Source: Gordius sp. MW1 (lineage: Eukaryota > Nematomorpha > Gordioida > Gordea > Gordiidae). From it: DNA of 64,000 nucleotides. Below are positions 63,501 through 64,000 of the stretch, one piece after another. The stretch is from the NCBI GenBank assembly GCA_964036665.1, contig OZ038526.1:16182001-16246000 (forward strand), given 5' to 3'. Every line of letters begins with the position of its first letter. Positions within the stretch are counted from its first letter, which is position 1. Position numbers and translations under genes: made by a program. The notes under the pieces were generated by a model. It saw nothing but the letters and a program-made list of their open reading frames with translations. It made no database searches and was not told the origin of the DNA.

Positions 63501-64000
63501 ATGATCGCATAGAGCAGTTTTCAAAAATTAAGCACCCACGTTGCGATACAACAAACTAATCGCAACAATAAAACGTTGTCTTTTGTCAAAATGATAGTTC
63601 TCGCAGCTTAAAACCTCTTTTCGGAAGTCAATCGAGGATAATAGGATTCTCAAATTGGCTTACTTTTATATATTTTTTCATGCTCTTTCACATAGAATCG
63701 AAAAAAATAAATATTTTTACCTCAAAATTTTTCACATATTTTTCTTTGAACCGTATTCATCCGATGAAAGTTGTCGTTTTCAGATGTGGTTTCTATGATC
63801 CCAAGTAAAAATTTATCAGAATCTAAAAACTATTACTTTGAAATCATGATCGCATAGAGCAGTTTTCAAAAATTAAGCACCCACGTTGCGATACAACAAA
63901 CTAATCGCAACAATAAAACGTTGTCTTTTGTAAAAATGATAGTTCTCGCAGCTTAAAACCTCTTTTCGGATGTCAATCGAGGATAATAGGATTCTCAAAT
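60581..64000 (+). repeat. 3441-bp decameric higher-order repeat, copy 2 (runs off the window)
   Basis: Near-identical to 57140-60580. Differences noticed are a longer A-run near 60606, and at the far end CGGATGTCAATCG (63968) where copy 1 has CGGAAGTCAATCG, plus TTTTGTAAAAATG near 63929. The array continues beyond base 64000, so further copies may follow. Confidence 0.85.

Larger units (their letters stand above)
1..64000 (+). repeat. Satellite DNA array, ~345-bp monomer, whole window
   Basis: The same unit of about 345 bp repeats head to tail from the first base to the last. The anchor TTTGAACCG recurs at 41, 385, 729, 1071 and 1416 and at this spacing throughout; the anchors GTTGCGAT, AACGTTGTC and CTTTTCGGAAG do likewise. 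About 186 units fit. All units read in one direction and I saw no inverted unit, no inserted unique DNA and no mobile element. Neighbouring units differ by scattered substitutions and small indels, and are often virtually identical at multi-unit spacing. Arrays of this kind are typical of centromeric or pericentromeric heterochromatin of eukaryotes, but location and function are inferred, not shown. The family is not one I recognise. Confidence 0.98.

Noticed and set aside
1-64000. CRISPR array
   Set aside because: Repeats are periodic, but the whole 345-bp unit is repeated. There are no short repeats separated by unique spacers.
1-64000. tRNA-derived SINE or other RNA polymerase III gene in the monomer
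   Set aside because: No convincing A box and B box pair was found on either strand, and there is no poly(A)-tailed dispersed structure with target-site duplications.
1-64000. TATA-like TTTATATATTTTTT tract and AATAAA as promoter and polyadenylation signals
   Set aside because: Both occur in almost every unit and are expected by chance in 69% A+T DNA. Nothing in the sequence shows transcription.

Overview
The whole 64 kb window is one uninterrupted, head-to-tail tandem array of an A+T-rich satellite DNA. The basic unit is about 345 bp, so roughly 186 monomers are present, all in the same orientation. I found no gene, RNA gene, transposon, CRISPR array or unique-sequence island. Both ends of the window lie inside the array, so its true borders are not seen. 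A hand count of one monomer (54061-54405) gives 107 G+C in 345 bases (31%) and 13 CpG against about 8 expected.

The architecture is that of a eukaryotic centromeric, pericentromeric or other heterochromatic satellite. The monomer is close to the length of DNA on two nucleosomes, and it carries a perfect 8-bp inverted repeat and a variable A/T-tract linker. I do not recognise the satellite family and cannot name the organism. The undepleted CpG argues against a lineage that heavily methylates CpG in this DNA in the germ line, which fits many invertebrates better than vertebrates or plants. That is inference.

The interest lies in the higher-order structure. Linked base variants show monomers amplified as multi-monomer modules of many different sizes. 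1-10.4 kb is a loosely ordered mixture with short local duplications. 10.4-14 kb carries a 2069-bp (6-mer) duplication. 14-20.5 kb is dominated by monomers with linked G variants in 690-bp (2-mer) and 1380-bp (4-mer) periods, interrupted by a foreign module at 18.1-18.8 kb. 20.5-24 kb and 34.4-37.9 kb are near-identical copies 13,885 bp apart. Between them lie modules offset by 2715, 3404 and 2029 bp, marked by a short monomer with a 39-bp deletion. 39.2-41 kb is a third copy of the 24.4/27.1 kb module. 41.6-44.6 kb has 1369/1024-bp periods (4-mer and 3-mer), 44.6-48.1 kb a 1716-bp period (5-mer), 48.4-52.7 kb a 2414-bp period (7-mer), 52.7-56.9 kb a 2407-bp period (7-mer), and 57.1-64 kb two nearly complete copies of a 3441-bp decamer.

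No genes work together here. The layout is best explained by repeated unequal exchange, gene conversion or replication slippage acting on blocks of 2 to about 40 monomers. Open frames of 60-88 codons on both strands are chance frames in the repeat and are not annotated as genes. Block edges come from reading marker variants by eye and are accurate to about one monomer at best.
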